This document shows, one piece after another, positions 5,139 to 5,969 of a stretch of DNA of 5,969 nucleotides (positions are counted from its first letter, which is position 1; each line of letters starts with the position of its first letter). A program made the position numbers and the translations under genes. This stretch comes from Dethiosulfovibrio sp. (GTDB lineage: Bacteria; Synergistota; Synergistia; Synergistales; Dethiosulfovibrionaceae), in the NCBI GenBank assembly GCA_028709985.1, contig JAQUTB010000120.1, positions 1 to 5,969 on the forward strand. Direction: 5' to 3'. Under the pieces are notes generated by a model. The model was given only the letters and a program-made list of their open reading frames with translations. It made no database searches and was not told where the DNA came from.

Positions 5139-5969
5139 CTATCTTGTCAAGGCCACATTGCCGAAGGCCCTTTCGGTCAGATGGCCGTCTTTCAGAGTCC
5201 AAACGGTGGAAAAGAAGCTGGAGACGAAGCGGGGATCGTGGCTGACCGCTAGGACCGCCCCTCTCTGAGAGCTAAGCCACTCCTCAAAGACGCGCCTCCA
5301 ACGGTCGTCAAAATCCCTGGTAGGCTCGTCCAGCAAAAGCAGGTCGAGGTCCTTGACGGCGAGGGACGCAACCGCCACCATCCGACGCTCCGCCGAGTTA
5401 AGGTCGAGTGGATGGACACACTCCACCCCTGAGAGGTTCGTTTCCCTGAGAGCTTTTTCAAGACGATATTTTTTTTCGACGGCAGAAATTTTTTCGTTTC
5501 TAAGGGAAAAAAGGACCTCGTCGGCGACGTTAGAGTGAAATATCTGCCTCTCAGCGTCCTGGAACAAAAAGCCCACCCTGGACGCCCTCCGTTCTGGGTC
5601 CATCGCCCCGATCTCCATACCGTCAAGCTCTATCGATCCCGAACTAGGGGATAGAAGCCCGGCGCAGAGCCTCATCAAGGTCGACTTACCGGCTCCGTTG
5701 GGACCGACCAAGGCTATCCTGTCTCCTACGCGTATCGCTCCGCCCACTGAGTCGAAAAGGGACCGCTCCCCCGGTCGCCACGAGAATGTGAGATCTCTGA
5801 TATCGAGTAGGACATCTCCCTTTGTTGGAGATCCCTGGGAAAACCTCGGTCGACTATTTAACGACGAGGCGGATTTTCCCAGTGCTAATTTTCCTTTCTC
5901 CAAAACACCGTTAAGGTCGCAAAGCTCCCTCATAGCCGCACCGTCCCTCTCCAGCACCATCACAGAGCA
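5139..5969 (-). CDS. ECF-type transporter ATPase, C-terminal part of a probable tandem ATPase (partial)
   Basis: The frame is open to the window end, giving 276 visible residues. The first ~50 read as a linker (VLERDGAAMRELCDLNG) of the kind that follows a first ATPase domain, so the full protein is probably a tandem EcfA/YkoD-like ATPase energising vitamin or metal uptake. Counting from the codon at 5961-5963, the visible domain has Walker A GPNGAGKST (87-95), Q-loop Q135 in FLFQDAERQIF (the FQ..xxQIF form typical of ECF and cobalt ATPases), Walker B LDLLLLDEPT (E213) and switch histidine H242 in AVSHD. The signature is LNSAERR (188-194) instead of LSGGQ-(R/K)R, and the D-loop is RDFDD, so this half may be catalytically impaired, with the pairing site supplied by the other half. 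It ends at TAG 5139-5141, 71 nt from the IS right end. The fragment could alternatively be a single-domain protein with a long N-terminal extension. Confidence 0.75.
   Translation of the reverse strand, partial: CSVMVLERDGAAMRELCDLNGVLEKGKLALGKSASSLNSRPRFSQGSPTKGDVLLDIRDLTFSWRPGERSLFDSVGGAIRVGDRIALVGPNGAGKSTLMRLCAGLLSPSSGSIELDGMEIGAMDPERRASRVGFLFQDAERQIFHSNVADEVLFSLRNEKISAVEKKYRLEKALRETNLSGVECVHPLDLNSAERRMVAVASLAVKDLDLLLLDEPTRDFDDRWRRVFEEWLSSQRGAVLAVSHDPRFVSSFFSTVWTLKDGHLTERAFGNVALTR

Noticed and set aside
1..5969. CRISPR array, tRNA or rRNA, toxin-antitoxin or defence island
   Set aside because: I saw no regularly spaced direct repeats, cloverleaf-like segment or rRNA signature. The TnpB genes are IS-borne, not a CRISPR effector locus.

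Overview
The window looks like a stretch of bacterial chromosome with mobile-element scars. Housekeeping-type genes are GC-rich, with a strong bias to G/C third positions. They alternate with AT-richer insertion-sequence DNA. Protein style (an SPL-type radical SAM protein, a class III disulfide reductase-like flavoprotein, ECF-type ATPase) and Shine-Dalgarno-led GTG/TTG starts suggest an anaerobic bacterium. A Synergistota member such as a Dethiosulfovibrio relative is my best guess, but this is an impression and cannot be proven from the window.

Layout. (1) 1 to about 650, minus strand: a gutted IS607-family element. Its tnpA (serine recombinase) keeps only the MerR-like N-terminal helix-turn-helix and the last ~32 residues. 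Its tnpB keeps ~92 N-terminal residues and possibly the last ten. The 3' non-coding end runs off the window start. (2) 687-1484, minus: an intact radical SAM protein of the spore-photoproduct-lyase-like superfamily. (3) 1485-1628: a divergent intergenic region with two promoter-like sequences. The plus-strand promoter has an 8-bp inverted repeat filling the -35/-10 spacer and the -10, resembling a CsoR/CstR-class operator. (4) 1629-2975, plus: a class III FAD/NAD(P)H disulfide reductase-like enzyme (CoA-disulfide or persulfide reductase, or NADH oxidase type) with its redox cysteine. (5) 2972-3667, minus: the C-terminal ATPase domain of an ABC exporter, cut off before its membrane domain by the next element. 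(6) about 3665-5067, plus: a tnpB-only IS200/IS605-type (IS1341-like) element with a left-end hairpin, a tnpB broken by one TAA codon, and a well-folded right end that should encode an omega (reRNA) guide RNA. (7) 5068-5138: a short coding-like remnant. (8) 5139 to the window end, minus: the C-terminal half of an ECF-type, probably tandem, transporter ATPase with a degenerate signature motif.

How they fit together. The divergent radical SAM and flavoprotein genes share one regulatory region. The flavoprotein's promoter architecture and chemistry together suggest control by reactive sulfur or metal. The IS200/IS605 element separates two truncated transporter fragments of different classes, so a simple insertion into one gene does not explain the region and an IS-associated rearrangement is likely. 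Both TnpB lineages are damaged, in different ways: one by internal deletion, the other by a single nonsense codon with its guide-RNA end preserved. I found no CRISPR array, tRNA or rRNA, and nothing that I can defend as a wholly new system. The most rewarding leads are the promoter-embedded operator, the nonsense-interrupted TnpB with an intact guide RNA, and the double-deleted IS607 element.
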